Part shown: positions 23,386 to 32,553 of the stretch, piece by piece
How positions within the stretch are numbered: position 1 is the stretch's first letter
Layout of the letters: each line of letters opens with the position of its first letter
DNA from: Acidimicrobiales bacterium
Lineage (GTDB): Bacteria > Actinomycetota > Acidimicrobiia > Acidimicrobiales > CADCSY01
Reading direction: 5' to 3'
Assembly: GCA_030446545.1 (NCBI GenBank)
Contig: JAUJNB010000018.1
Coordinates: 1-39,051, forward strand
DNA length: 39,051 bases
Translations under genes and position numbers: made by a program
The notes under the pieces: model-generated
What the model saw: the letters and a program-made list of their open reading frames with translations, nothing else
Database searches by the model: none
Told to the model about the DNA's origin: nothing

Positions 23386-24657
23386 TCACGCCGGCGCCGT
23401 CGACAGCTCGGCCAGGGCCCGGGCCAGCTCGTCGTCGTCGGCCGGGTCCACCGTGCGCAGGTCGCACACGGTGACGTCCTCGACCACCCGGGCCACCACA
23501 GGCGGGGTCCGGGCCCGTAGGGCGGCGGTGTGGTCGCCGTCGAGGGCCACGCCGGCCGAGGGGATCTCCACTCCCGGGAGCGTGCCTCCACCGGGCACCG
23601 ACGCGCAGGGCACGGTCCGGCCGGCGCCGAGCGAGCGGGCCCGGGCCTCCAGGGACGCGACCGACAGGGTGGCCATGCGCCAGAAGCCGATGGCCGTCCC
23701 GTCTCGGCGGAGATAGGCCAGGGCCACGTCCTGGAGGGCGGCCAGCACCAGGGCGCCGGGACGCAGCGCCCGGGCGAGGGGGTGGGACGCACAGGCGGTG
23801 ACCAGGTCGGCCCGCCCGGCGATGACCCCGGCCTGGGGACCACCGAGGAGCTTGTCGCCCGAGAAGGTGACGAGGTCGGCGCCGGCGGCCAGGGTCTGGC
23901 GGGCGGCAGGCTCGTCTCCCAGCCACGGCGGCGGGCCACCCGATAGCCAGGGGGTGGCGGCGTCGAGCAGGCCCGAGCCGATGTCGGCCACCACCGGTGG
24001 CCCGAGGCCGGCCAGGGCGGCCACGCCGACGTCTTCGGTGAAACCGGTGATGCGGTAGTTGGAGGCATGCACCTTGAGGACCAGGCCGACGTCGGCCGCC
24101 GGGGCCTGCACGGCACCGGCGTAGTCGCCCAGGCGCGTGCGGTTGGTGGTGCCCACCTCCACCAACCGGGCACCCGACTGGGCCAGCACCTCGGGGATGC
24201 GAAAGCCACCGCCGATCTCCACCAACTCGCCCCGGCTGACCACCACCTCGCGGTCCCGGGCCAGGGCGGCCAGCACCAGGACCACCGCCGCGGCACAGTT
24301 GTTGACCACCAACGCCCGCTCGGCTCCGCAGGCCCGGGCCAACAGGGGCCCGGTCCGGTCCTGGCGCGACCCCCGCCGGCCGTCACCCAGGTCGATCTCG
24401 AGGTTGGAGTACCGGGTACCCGGCGACACCACGGCGACCGGGGCCCGGCCCAGGTTGGTGTGGAGCAACACGCCGGTGGCGTTGACCACCGGTTGCAGCA
24501 ACGCCCGGCCGGCTGCCTCCGCCCGGGAGGGGGCCGACCCGTGGTCACCGGCGGCGATCGCCTCCCGGGCCACCTCCACCAGGACCGCATGGGGCAGCCC
24601 GGTGCCCGCCAACGACCGGGCCAGGGTGTCGACCGAAGGCGGACGGGGCTCGGGCAC
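23386..24657 (-). CDS. selA: L-seryl-tRNA(Sec) selenium transferase SelA
   Basis: 423 residues, a PLP enzyme that converts Ser-tRNA(Sec) to Sec-tRNA(Sec) using selenophosphate. Visible are NATGVLLHTNLGRAP (59-73), the PLP-binding Lys269 in TFSGDKLLGGPQAG, the substrate region VEVGTTNRTRLGDY (167-179) and DIGSGLL at 225-231. GTG 24657 was chosen because homology begins just after it; the same frame runs open far upstream without a better start. It precedes selB with a stop/start overlap. The genes for tRNA-Sec (selC) and selenophosphate synthetase (selD) were not found in the window. It is divergent from the PBP gene. Confidence 0.95.
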   Translation of the reverse strand: MPEPRPPSVDTLARSLAGTGLPHAVLVEVAREAIAAGDHGSAPSRAEAAGRALLQPVVNATGVLLHTNLGRAPVAVVSPGTRYSNLEIDLGDGRRGSRQDRTGPLLARACGAERALVVNNCAAAVVLVLAALARDREVVVSRGELVEIGGGFRIPEVLAQSGARLVEVGTTNRTRLGDYAGAVQAPAADVGLVLKVHASNYRITGFTEDVGVAALAGLGPPVVADIGSGLLDAATPWLSGGPPPWLGDEPAARQTLAAGADLVTFSGDKLLGGPQAGVIAGRADLVTACASHPLARALRPGALVLAALQDVALAYLRRDGTAIGFWRMATLSVASLEARARSLGAGRTVPCASVPGGGTLPGVEIPSAGVALDGDHTAALRARTPPVVARVVEDVTVCDLRTVDPADDDELARALAELSTAPA

Positions 24658-24780
24658 GGCGACATACTGCCCGACGTCCTCCTGGACCGTCAGTCGCCAC
24701 CTCGCGCTCCGATGCTGCGCTCCCTGAACAGGCACCTGACGGGCCGAGGCGCCCGAGGCCGTCGCGGGGGGACCCCGTCG

Positions 24781-24786
24781 TACACT
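24781..24786 (+). promoter_or_regulatory. -10 box TACACT before the PBP gene
   Basis: TACACT is 9 nt before ATG 24796, with no Shine-Dalgarno in between. Probably leaderless or very short leader. Confidence 0.45.
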
Positions 24787-24795
24787 CGCCTGGGC

Positions 24796-27018
24796 ATGCG
24801 CACGCTGGGCCGCTCGATCGTCCTCCTCGTCGTCACCGCCGTGATGGTCCCCCTGGTCACCGGAGGTACGGTGCTGGCCGCGCTGCTCTTCCTGCCCCTG
24901 CCGGCCAGCCTGCCCCCGGCCCGGCCCGGGGTCGAGGCCCTGGTGAGCCGGATCTACGACATCAACGGCAACGAGATCGGTGTGTTCCGCCAGTTCGACA
25001 GCACCAAGCCGGTCGGGCGGGCCGACATCCCCGAGGTGTTGAAGCAGGCGGTGATCGCCGCCGAGGATCGCCGCTTCTACGAGCACAGCGGGGTCGACGT
25101 CTGGGGCACGGCCAGGGCCCTGTGGGCCGACGTGCGCAGCCAGGAAGTGCTCCAGGGCGGCTCCACCATCACCCAGCAGTACGTCAAGAACGCCTACGTG
25201 GGCGACGAGCGCAGCCTGTCCCGCAAGGTGCGGGAGGCGGTGGTGGCCAGCCAGCTCGATCGGCAGGTCGACAAGGACGAGATCCTGTTCCGGTACCTGG
25301 AACGGATCTACCTGGGCGAGGGCGCCTACGGGGTGGGGGCGGCGGCCGAGACCTACTTCCACAAGGCGGTGTCCGATCTCAGCGTCTCGGAGGCGGCGCT
25401 GCTGGCCGGGCTCATCCCCGCGCCCAGTCGCTACGAGCCGAGGGGCAACCCGGCCCTGGCCGAGGAGAAGCGCATGTTCGTCCTCGACGCCATGCTGGCC
25501 GAGGCCATGATCACGCCCGAACAACACGCCGAGGCAGCCCTCCAGCGGGTGTGGTTGGCCAGCGCCGATGCGACCCCGCCCGCAGGGGGTGCCACGGTGG
25601 TCCATCCCCGGGAGCAGGCCGAGACGCCCTACCCCTACTTCGTCGACTACCTCCAGCGCTACCTCGACCTGCGTTACGGCGAAGACGCCGTCTACCAGCA
25701 GGGCTTGCGCATCTACACCACCCTCGACCCCCGCATCCAAGAGGAGGCGGAGCGTTCGGTGGGCGAGACCCTGTCGGGCACGGAGCCGCCGCTCGAGATG
25801 TCGCTGGTGGCCGTGGAGCCGCTCACCGGCTTCGTCAAGGGCCTGGTGGGCGGTCGGGACTTCGCCTCGTCCCGGGTGAACCTGGCCCTGGGTGCGGCCG
25901 GAGGGGGCAGCGGCCGCCAACCGGGCTCGTCGTTCAAGCCCTTCGTACTGGCCCGGGCCCTCGAGACGGGGGTCTCACCCACCCGGACCTACTCCGGGCG
26001 CAGCCCGCTGGCCATCGGCGACTACAACGCCCAGAACTACGGGGGTGACTCCTACGGCCGGGTCGACCTGCGCACCGCCACGTCCAAGTCGATCAACACC
26101 GCGTACGTGCAACTCATCAACGACGTCGGGGTGCAAGAGACGATGGAGCTGGCCAAACGCATGGGGATCTCCACCTCCGACTACCGCGAGGGCTTCCACG
26201 GCCTCTCGATCGCCCTCGGCTCCCTCGACGTGTCGCCGCTCGACATGGCCTCGGCCTTCGGCGTCTTCGCCGCCCGGGGCGAACGGGCCGAGCCCACGCC
26301 GGTGGTGCGGGTGCTCGACACCGAGGGCAACGTGTTGGAGGACAACGCCGAGCCCGAGCGTTCCCGGGTGCTCGAGGAGATCACCGCCGACAACGTCAAC
26401 CAGATTCTGCAGGGCGTCCTCGAGGCCGGCGGCACGGCCGGCGACAACGGCATCGACCGGCCGGCGGCGGGCAAGACGGGGACGGCCCAGGACAACGGCA
26501 ACGCCTGGTTCGTGGGTTACACCCCCACCCTGTCGACGTCGGTGTGGATGGGCTACTCCGACGCCCCGCGCCCGATGCGCGACATCGGTGGCGTCCGGGG
26601 CGGCATCACCGGCGGGAGCCTGCCCGCCACCACGTGGGAGTCGTTCATGCGAGGGGCCTTGGCCGACGTCCCCGTGACCGACTTCACCGAGCCCGCCCCC
26701 ATCACCGACCTGGCCGACATCCTGCGCCGACGGGCCCGAGGGGGCTTCGACCTCCGGGCCCTCAAGCAGGCCGAGGCGACCGGCGCCGGTGTCTACGTCG
26801 AGGAGCTCCCGGCGCTGGAGGTGGAGGCTCCATCTTCCACCACGACGACGTTGCCGGGCCGGGACGGCGGGCGGAACAATGGCGACGAAGAGCCCGACTC
26901 GTTCCTCGACCGCCTTGTTCCCGACTCGGACCGCAACCGCCCGGACGACCGGGACGACGACGAGGAAGACGCCAACGACGCTCGTCGCAACCGGAACAGG
27001 GACGGCGCAGGACGCTAG
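24796..27018 (+). CDS. class A penicillin-binding protein (GT51 transglycosylase plus transpeptidase)
   Basis: 740 residues. A membrane anchor (about 8-34) is followed by the GT51 domain with catalytic Glu90 in AAEDRRFYEHSGVD, GGSTITQQYVKN (121-132) and the RKVREA helix. The transpeptidase has SSFK (Ser378, Lys381), SIN (432-434) and KTGT (560-563). It polymerises and cross-links peptidoglycan outside the membrane. The last 80 residues are Thr-rich then Asp/Arg-rich, a disordered tail; no PASTA domain is present. The context resembles PonA2. It is divergent from selA, 138 bp apart, and convergent with the pseudoprotease. Confidence 0.95.
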   Translation: MRTLGRSIVLLVVTAVMVPLVTGGTVLAALLFLPLPASLPPARPGVEALVSRIYDINGNEIGVFRQFDSTKPVGRADIPEVLKQAVIAAEDRRFYEHSGVDVWGTARALWADVRSQEVLQGGSTITQQYVKNAYVGDERSLSRKVREAVVASQLDRQVDKDEILFRYLERIYLGEGAYGVGAAAETYFHKAVSDLSVSEAALLAGLIPAPSRYEPRGNPALAEEKRMFVLDAMLAEAMITPEQHAEAALQRVWLASADATPPAGGATVVHPREQAETPYPYFVDYLQRYLDLRYGEDAVYQQGLRIYTTLDPRIQEEAERSVGETLSGTEPPLEMSLVAVEPLTGFVKGLVGGRDFASSRVNLALGAAGGGSGRQPGSSFKPFVLARALETGVSPTRTYSGRSPLAIGDYNAQNYGGDSYGRVDLRTATSKSINTAYVQLINDVGVQETMELAKRMGISTSDYREGFHGLSIALGSLDVSPLDMASAFGVFAARGERAEPTPVVRVLDTEGNVLEDNAEPERSRVLEEITADNVNQILQGVLEAGGTAGDNGIDRPAAGKTGTAQDNGNAWFVGYTPTLSTSVWMGYSDAPRPMRDIGGVRGGITGGSLPATTWESFMRGALADVPVTDFTEPAPITDLADILRRRARGGFDLRALKQAEATGAGVYVEELPALEVEAPSSTTTTLPGRDGGRNNGDEEPDSFLDRLVPDSDRNRPDDRDDDEEDANDARRNRNRDGAGR

Positions 27019-27045
27019 GTACCGCGCTCGGGCTGAGGCACCGGA

Positions 27046-27999
27046 TCACCCCTCGCCCACCCCCTCGGCCTGGCCCTGGCCTTCGGGGCAGGCCAGGAGC
27101 TCGATGCAGGTGTCCCTGATGGAGGGAGCGAAGAACACGTCGTCGGGGGCGAAGCCGAGGGGGGCGTAGGTCCGGGAGCTGACGGCCACCACCTCTCCGC
27201 TGGCGTTGACGAGCGGTGCTCCCTGGAACTGCACCCCGATGGGCGTGTCGTGTTGGATCCCGGTGGCGCTGACGTCACCCACCAGCCCCTGGCTGGCCGA
27301 CCCTCCCGCCGCGCCGAGGCCCGAGACCGAGAACACCCGCTCCCCGATGCGCGTCTCGCCGGCCCAGGCCAGGCGTTGCACCCCGCCCCTCGGGATCGAC
27401 AGCACGGCCAGGTCGCGGCGCTCCTCCCAGCTGAGCAGGGTGGCCTCCAGCTCCTCGTCGCCCTGGCGCACCCGGACCGCTGGTCCGGGCTCCCGGGTGG
27501 CGGCGCGAACGGTGGTGAACGACGTGACCAGGAAGCTCTGTTCGGCGTCGGAGAACACCACAAAGGCGCTGCCCACCGAGGGAGCACCATCCTCGTCGAG
27601 GGTGGTGACGAAGTATGTCGACGGGGACACCCGCTCGACCAGCTGGGCCAGGGTGTCACCCGTGGCGCCCAGGCGCTGGAGGGGTTCCAGCTCTGCCCGC
27701 ACCGCCGCCTTGGCCTCCTCCTGCTCGGTCTCGATGATCTTCACCGCCGTGTCCAGGCGCTCGTCGAAGGTGGAGGCGTACTCCACCCCACGATCCAGGC
27801 GGTAGGCGTAGTAGGCGTAGAGAACGGCCCCACTGAAGGCGGCACCCAGTGAAGCGGCCAGGATCAGTGCGCTGATCCCGAGGATCGAGCGGGGAAGCAG
27901 GCGGCCCTTCCAGTCGGCGGGCGGTGGCGAATCGCCACCAGAGCGCGCCCTGCGAAGCGGTCGCAAGCGCCGAGGGGATCCGGACACCTCGGAGGACAT
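27046..27999 (-). CDS. membrane-anchored trypsin-fold protein lacking catalytic His and Ser (pseudoprotease)
   Basis: 317 residues. A basic cytosolic N-terminus (1-37), one membrane helix (about 38-64), a coiled-coil-like segment (about 78-110), then a trypsin/DegP-like beta-barrel outside. The Asp is kept (Asp196 in RRDLAVLSI). The usual VTNAHVV segment reads VTSFTTV (His to Thr162), and PGNSGGPLVN reads VQFQGAPLVN (Ser to Gln259). Proteolysis is therefore unlikely; a binding or scaffold role is inferred. ATG 27999 lies 7 nt after a TACCCT box. Two Cys near the C-terminus (TCIELLACPEG) may pair. It is convergent with the PBP, so a cell-wall link is possible. Confidence 0.75.
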   Translation of the reverse strand: MSSEVSGSPRRLRPLRRARSGGDSPPPADWKGRLLPRSILGISALILAASLGAAFSGAVLYAYYAYRLDRGVEYASTFDERLDTAVKIIETEQEEAKAAVRAELEPLQRLGATGDTLAQLVERVSPSTYFVTTLDEDGAPSVGSAFVVFSDAEQSFLVTSFTTVRAATREPGPAVRVRQGDEELEATLLSWEERRDLAVLSIPRGGVQRLAWAGETRIGERVFSVSGLGAAGGSASQGLVGDVSATGIQHDTPIGVQFQGAPLVNASGEVVAVSSRTYAPLGFAPDDVFFAPSIRDTCIELLACPEGQGQAEGVGEG

Positions 28000-28006
28000 G
28001 ACCCGC

Positions 28007-28012
28007 AGGGTA
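28007..28012 (-). promoter_or_regulatory. -10 box TACCCT, 7 nt before the pseudoprotease gene
   Basis: On the minus strand TACCCT then 7 nt then ATG 27999. It is one of a divergent pair with the box at 28073-28078 in an 86-bp intergenic region. Confidence 0.5.
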
Positions 28013-28072
28013 CCGGGGAGGCACGACCGACCTGGGCGGGCCACCCTGGGGGACGAACGCCACCCTCGTGGG

Positions 28073-28078
28073 TACCTT
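28073..28078 (+). promoter_or_regulatory. -10 box TACCTT, 7 nt before fxsA
   Basis: TACCTT is followed after 7 nt by ATG 28086, the leaderless geometry. No Shine-Dalgarno is present. Confidence 0.5.
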
Positions 28079-28085
28079 GGCCTGG

Positions 28086-28520
28086 ATGGCTGCGTTGTTC
28101 GTCCTGGTCTTCCTGGTGGTCCCCCTCGTGGAGCTCTACGTGTTGATCCAGGTGGGCTCGACCATCGGCGCCCTGCCCACCATCGTCCTGCTCGTCGTCA
28201 TGGGCGCGGCGGGAGGGTGGTTGATGAAGCGCGAGGGGCTGGGGGTGATCCGTCGGGTCCAGTCGCAGCTCCGGTCGGGTCGGGTCCCGGCCTCGGAGGT
28301 GGTCGACGGCTTCTTGATCCTCTTCGGGGGGGCCCTGATGCTCACCCCCGGCTTCCTCAGCGACGCCCTCGGGTTGGCCCTGCTCATCCCGCCGGTGCGG
28401 GCGCTGGTGCGAAGGGGCCTGGCCCGGCGTCTACGTCGACGCGTCGTGGGCCATGGCAGTCACCGCTTCCCTGACCGCGGCGACGGAGGTCGAGGAGCCT
28501 CGGGCTACCTCGACGTCTGA
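28086..28520 (+). CDS. fxsA: FxsA-family membrane protein
   Basis: 144 residues, a small inner-membrane protein of the FxsA/UPF0716 family. Helices lie at about 2-20 (ALFVLVFLVVPLVELYVL) and 28-45, and a hydrophobic hairpin around 78-102 contains the family's GxLMLTPGFLSD motif. The central KREGLGVIRRVQSQL helix is amphipathic. The C-terminus is Arg/Gly-rich and cytosolic. In E. coli, FxsA modulates exclusion of phage T7; its general role is unclear. ATG 28086 is preferred over 28068 because it lies 7 nt after a TACCTT box. It is divergent from the pseudoprotease. Confidence 0.88.
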   Translation: MAALFVLVFLVVPLVELYVLIQVGSTIGALPTIVLLVVMGAAGGWLMKREGLGVIRRVQSQLRSGRVPASEVVDGFLILFGGALMLTPGFLSDALGLALLIPPVRALVRRGLARRLRRRVVGHGSHRFPDRGDGGRGASGYLDV

Positions 28521-28537
28521 CGCCACAAGGGAAGAGG

Positions 28538-28813
28538 TCAGCGGCCCCGCAGGCGGCCGCGGCCCCTGGAGTCGCCGCGCGACCCGCGGGACTCCGACGT
28601 GGGGCCACCTTCTTTGGTGTCACCGTGCTTGGGGCCGTCCTTGCCCTGCACGGTCTGGGCGCCGCCACCCTCGAGCTCCTGGTCACCGTCGGTGCCCAGC
28701 TCGGAATAGCCACCGTCCTCGGTCTGGGTGAGCGCAGCCTGCACCGACATCCTCTTGGTCATGCGGGTGCGGGCCGGGGCGTTCCAGGCTGATTCCATCG
28801 CGTAAAGGATCAT
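28538..28813 (-). CDS. small conserved-looking hypothetical protein (91 aa)
   Basis: 91 residues. The N-terminal half (ILYAMESAWNAPARTRMTKR, then MSVQAALTQTEDGGYSELG) has ordinary coding character and looks like a short conserved actinobacterial protein, but I cannot name it. The C-terminal third is Gly/Arg/Ser-rich and ends in RGRGRLRGR, a likely nucleic-acid-binding or disordered tail. ATG 28813 lies 6 nt after a TAGGAT box on its strand. It is convergent with fxsA, with 17 nt between the stops. Confidence 0.6.
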   Translation of the reverse strand: MILYAMESAWNAPARTRMTKRMSVQAALTQTEDGGYSELGTDGDQELEGGGAQTVQGKDGPKHGDTKEGGPTSESRGSRGDSRGRGRLRGR

Positions 28814-28819
28814 GTCGGG

Positions 28820-28825
28820 ATCCTA
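28820..28825 (-). promoter_or_regulatory. -10 box TAGGAT, 6 nt before the 91-aa gene
   Basis: Minus-strand TAGGAT, 6 nt before ATG 28813. It fits the local leaderless pattern and supports the gene being real. Confidence 0.45.
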
Positions 28826-28866
28826 CCACTGGCCCAAACGGTCGAGCCAGGGCCCCATGTCCACCG

Positions 28867-28872
28867 TAGGCT
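28867..28872 (+). promoter_or_regulatory. -10 box TAGGCT for the ABC exporter operon
   Basis: TAGGCT lies 26 nt before ATG 28899. The short leader carries GAGGAGG as a ribosome site. Confidence 0.45.
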
Positions 28873-28898
28873 CCTGCCGACGCACCCGAGGAGGCAGC

Positions 28899-29636
<738 letters not shown>

Positions 29637-29650
29637 TCGATGGCGCTCCC

Positions 29651-32515
29651 GTGATCGTCGTCGCCCTGGCCTCGCTGCCGTTCCTGTTCCTGGCCCTCCG
29701 CCGCCCGGTGCTGCGCCGTCTGGCCCTGCGCAACGCCGCCCGCCGCCCGCGCGAGACCGCCCTGGTGATCCTCGGCTCGCTTCTCGGCACGGCCATCATC
29801 ACCGGATCGATGGTGGTGGGCGACACGCTCGACGCCTCGCTGCGCCAGGGCGCGCAGACCAAGCTGGGCCCGGTCGACGAGCTCGTCAGCACCGCTTCGG
29901 CCGCCGAGCAGGGTGAGCTCACCGTGCGGCTGCAGGCACTCGATCGCGACAACGACGTGATCGACGGTGTGCTCGCCGTCACCACGTTGCCGGCGGCGGT
30001 GGCCACCTCGGCGGTGGAGGGACGACCGATGCGGGCCGAGCCCACCGCCAACGTGGTCGAGGTCGACTTCGGGGCGGCCCGGGCCTTCGGGGGCGACCCC
30101 GCCGCCACCGGCATCGAGGGCCGCACGCCGGGCCGGGGCAGAACGGCGCTGGGGGAGGATCTGGCCGAGGACCTGGGCGTGGGCCGGGGCGACACGGTGA
30201 CCCTCTACGCCTTTGGCCGCCCGGTCGACCTCGTGATCGACCGGGTCCTGGCCCAGAAGGGGATCGCCGGGTTCTCGCCCGGCTTCGGCAGTCGGTCCCC
30301 GAACCTGTTCGTGGCCCCGGGGACCTTGGCCTCTCTGTCGGATCTGGCCACCGGCCCGACGGAGGCGGCGCCACCGTCGACCCTGGTGGCGGTGTCCAAC
30401 CGGGGCGGGCCGCTCGAGGGAGCCGAGGCCACGGAGGAGGCGACGGCCGCCATCGCTGCCCACCTGGGATCGGCACCGGGCGGCCTGGCCGCGGCCAAGT
30501 CCGAGTTGCTGGCCGACGCCGAGGCGGTGGGCTCGGAGTTCACCGAGCTCTTCGGCTCGATCGGCTTCTTCAGTGTCATCGCCGGGATCCTGCTGCTCGT
30601 CAACATCTTCGTGATGCTGGCCCAGGAGCGGAAGTCGGAGATGGGGATGCTGCGGGCCGTGGGCCTGCGCCGGGCCAGCCTGGTGGGGTCGTTCAGCCTG
30701 GAAGGTTGGATGTACGCCCTGGCCTCGGCCCTGCTCGGGGCGGTGGTGGGCATCGGCATCGGGCGGGTGGTGGCCGGGGTGGCGGCCGACATCTTCGGCG
30801 GGGCCGAGCAGGCCCTGGAGCTGACCTTCGCCGTCGACGCCGCCAGCGTCGAGTCGGGCTTTTCCATCGGCTTCTTCATCTCGTTGCTCACCGTGGTCCT
30901 CACGTCGCTTTCGATCGCCCGGGTCAACGTCATCCGGGCCATCCGCGACCTGCCCGAGCCGCCGACGCCCCGGACCCGCTGGCGGTCCCTGATCGCCGGC
31001 GCCGTGGTCGTGCTCGTCGCCGGGGCCTGGTCGGCGACGGGCATCCCCGGCGACGAGCCCTTCGCCACCCTGGCCGGCCCGGTCCTGGTGTTGGCCGGCC
31101 TGGTCCCCCTCTTGACCCGCTTCCTTCCCCGCCGCCTGCTCGTCTCGGCCGCGGCCGTCGGCGCGTTGGCCTGGGGCATCGGTGTCTTCGGGCTGTTGCC
31201 CGACGCTTTCGAAGCCGTCGAGATCCCCATCTTCGTGGTCCAGGGCGTTCTCCTCACGGCCGCCGCCGTGGCCCTGGTCACCCAGAACCAGGAGGTCCTC
31301 GGGGGCGTGGTGCGCCGCCTGGGCGGCGGCCGATCCATGGCCGTGCGCCTCGGCCTGGCCTACCCCCTGGCCCGTCGGTTCCGCACCGGGATGATCCTGG
31401 CCATGTACAGCCTGGTGGTCTTCACCCTCGTGTTCATCGTGGTGCTGAGCAACCTGTTCTCCAGCCAGATCGACCGCTTCACCGCCGATGTGGCCGGGGG
31501 ATTCGAGCTCCAGGTCTCTTCCAACGCCACCAACCCGGTACCGGTCGAGGAGGTCCGCAGTCGCGACGACGTGGTCGCCGCCGCCGCCCTGTCCGACGCC
31601 GACGCCGAGTTCCTCACGCCCCGCACCGAGGGCGAGTTCGAGCCCTGGTTCGTCACCGGCATCGACGAGGTGTTCGTCGGCCAGGGGCCCACCGGCCTGG
31701 GCGATGTCGGCACCTATCCCGACGCCGACGCGGCCTACCGCGCCGTGCTGGCCGACCCGGGGCTGACGATCGTCAGTGACTTCTTCCTCCAGGACGGAGG
31801 CGGGCCCCCCGAGGAGCCCCTGGAGCCCGGCGAGCGCATCACCCTGCGCGACCCGGTCTCGGGGAGCGCCCGCCAGCTCACCATCGCCGCCGTCTCCGAC
31901 AGCTCCTTCGCCGAAGCCGGTGCCTACGTCTCCCAGGACTCGCTGCGTGAGCTCTACGGGCCCAGGGCGACGGCCAACCGCATCCTGGTGGCCACCTCGG
32001 ATGCCGCCGATCCCGAGGAGGTGGCGGCCGAGCTCAACGCCGCCTATCTGGCCAACGGGGCCGAGGCCGAGACGTTCCGGGAGCTGGTGGCCACCAATCT
32101 GGCGAGCCAGACCCAGTTCTTCCGCCTCATGCAGGGCTACCTGGCCCTGGGCTTGGTGGTGGGCATCGCCGGGTTGGGCGTGGTCATGGTGCGGGCGGTA
32201 CGGGAGCGCCGGCGCCAGATCGGCGTGCTGCGGGCCCTGGGCTACCCGTCGGGGGCGGTCAGGCGGGCCTTTGTGGTCGAGTCCGCCTTCGTGGCCGCCG
32301 AGGGCATCTTCATCGGCACCACCCTGGCCCTGATCACCGCCTGGCAGCTCGTGGGCAACGACACCTTCGGCGACGACCTCCCCTTCGCCGTGCCCTGGGC
32401 TGAGGTGGCCCTGCTGGTGGCGGTCACCTTCGTGGTGTCCCTGCTGGCCACCGCCGCCCCCGCCCAGCAGGCGTCGCGCATCAGGCCGGCGGTGGCGCTC
32501 AGGCTGGCTGACTGA
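29651..32515 (+). CDS. large FtsX/MacB-type ABC permease
   Basis: 954 residues. It begins with a helix and LRNAARRPRETALVILGSLL, the cytosolic stalk and first transmembrane helix of this family. An extracellular MacB-type domain follows (about 60-290). The first FtsX core (about 300-420) contains FVMLAQERKSEMGMLRAVGL, and additional helices lie about 440-540. A second extracellular domain spans about 610-820, and the last FtsX core has RERRRQIGVLRALGYPSGAV. Ten membrane helices are estimated. GTG 29651 is the first start after the ATPase stop. It pairs with the ATPase upstream. It is convergent with mrp. Confidence 0.9.
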   Translation: MIVVALASLPFLFLALRRPVLRRLALRNAARRPRETALVILGSLLGTAIITGSMVVGDTLDASLRQGAQTKLGPVDELVSTASAAEQGELTVRLQALDRDNDVIDGVLAVTTLPAAVATSAVEGRPMRAEPTANVVEVDFGAARAFGGDPAATGIEGRTPGRGRTALGEDLAEDLGVGRGDTVTLYAFGRPVDLVIDRVLAQKGIAGFSPGFGSRSPNLFVAPGTLASLSDLATGPTEAAPPSTLVAVSNRGGPLEGAEATEEATAAIAAHLGSAPGGLAAAKSELLADAEAVGSEFTELFGSIGFFSVIAGILLLVNIFVMLAQERKSEMGMLRAVGLRRASLVGSFSLEGWMYALASALLGAVVGIGIGRVVAGVAADIFGGAEQALELTFAVDAASVESGFSIGFFISLLTVVLTSLSIARVNVIRAIRDLPEPPTPRTRWRSLIAGAVVVLVAGAWSATGIPGDEPFATLAGPVLVLAGLVPLLTRFLPRRLLVSAAAVGALAWGIGVFGLLPDAFEAVEIPIFVVQGVLLTAAAVALVTQNQEVLGGVVRRLGGGRSMAVRLGLAYPLARRFRTGMILAMYSLVVFTLVFIVVLSNLFSSQIDRFTADVAGGFELQVSSNATNPVPVEEVRSRDDVVAAAALSDADAEFLTPRTEGEFEPWFVTGIDEVFVGQGPTGLGDVGTYPDADAAYRAVLADPGLTIVSDFFLQDGGGPPEEPLEPGERITLRDPVSGSARQLTIAAVSDSSFAEAGAYVSQDSLRELYGPRATANRILVATSDAADPEEVAAELNAAYLANGAEAETFRELVATNLASQTQFFRLMQGYLALGLVVGIAGLGVVMVRAVRERRRQIGVLRALGYPSGAVRRAFVVESAFVAAEGIFIGTTLALITAWQLVGNDTFGDDLPFAVPWAEVALLVAVTFVVSLLATAAPAQQASRIRPAVALRLAD

Positions 32516-32553
32516 GGTTGGTCGCGGCGGTCGAGGCCCTGGCTCGGGCGCCG

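Noticed and set aside
24067..24795. Long N-terminal extension of the PBP frame over selA
   Set aside because: It is antisense to selA and has no domain. The membrane anchor and the TACACT box support ATG 24796.
24658..24795. Possible tRNA-Sec (selC) between selA and the PBP
   Set aside because: No acceptor stem, T-loop GGTTCGA or long variable arm could be built from these 138 bp.
23386..25920. An 844-residue open frame on the minus strand covering selA and much of the PBP gene
   Set aside because: Only the last 423 residues match SelA. The upstream part is antisense to the PBP coding sequence and reads as low-complexity His/Gly/Asp-rich translation typical of GC-rich antisense frames.
30205..31338. 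Minus-strand open frame inside the ABC permease gene
   Set aside because: It is rich in Pro/Arg/Thr/Ser with no recognisable fold, and is antisense to a clear permease.
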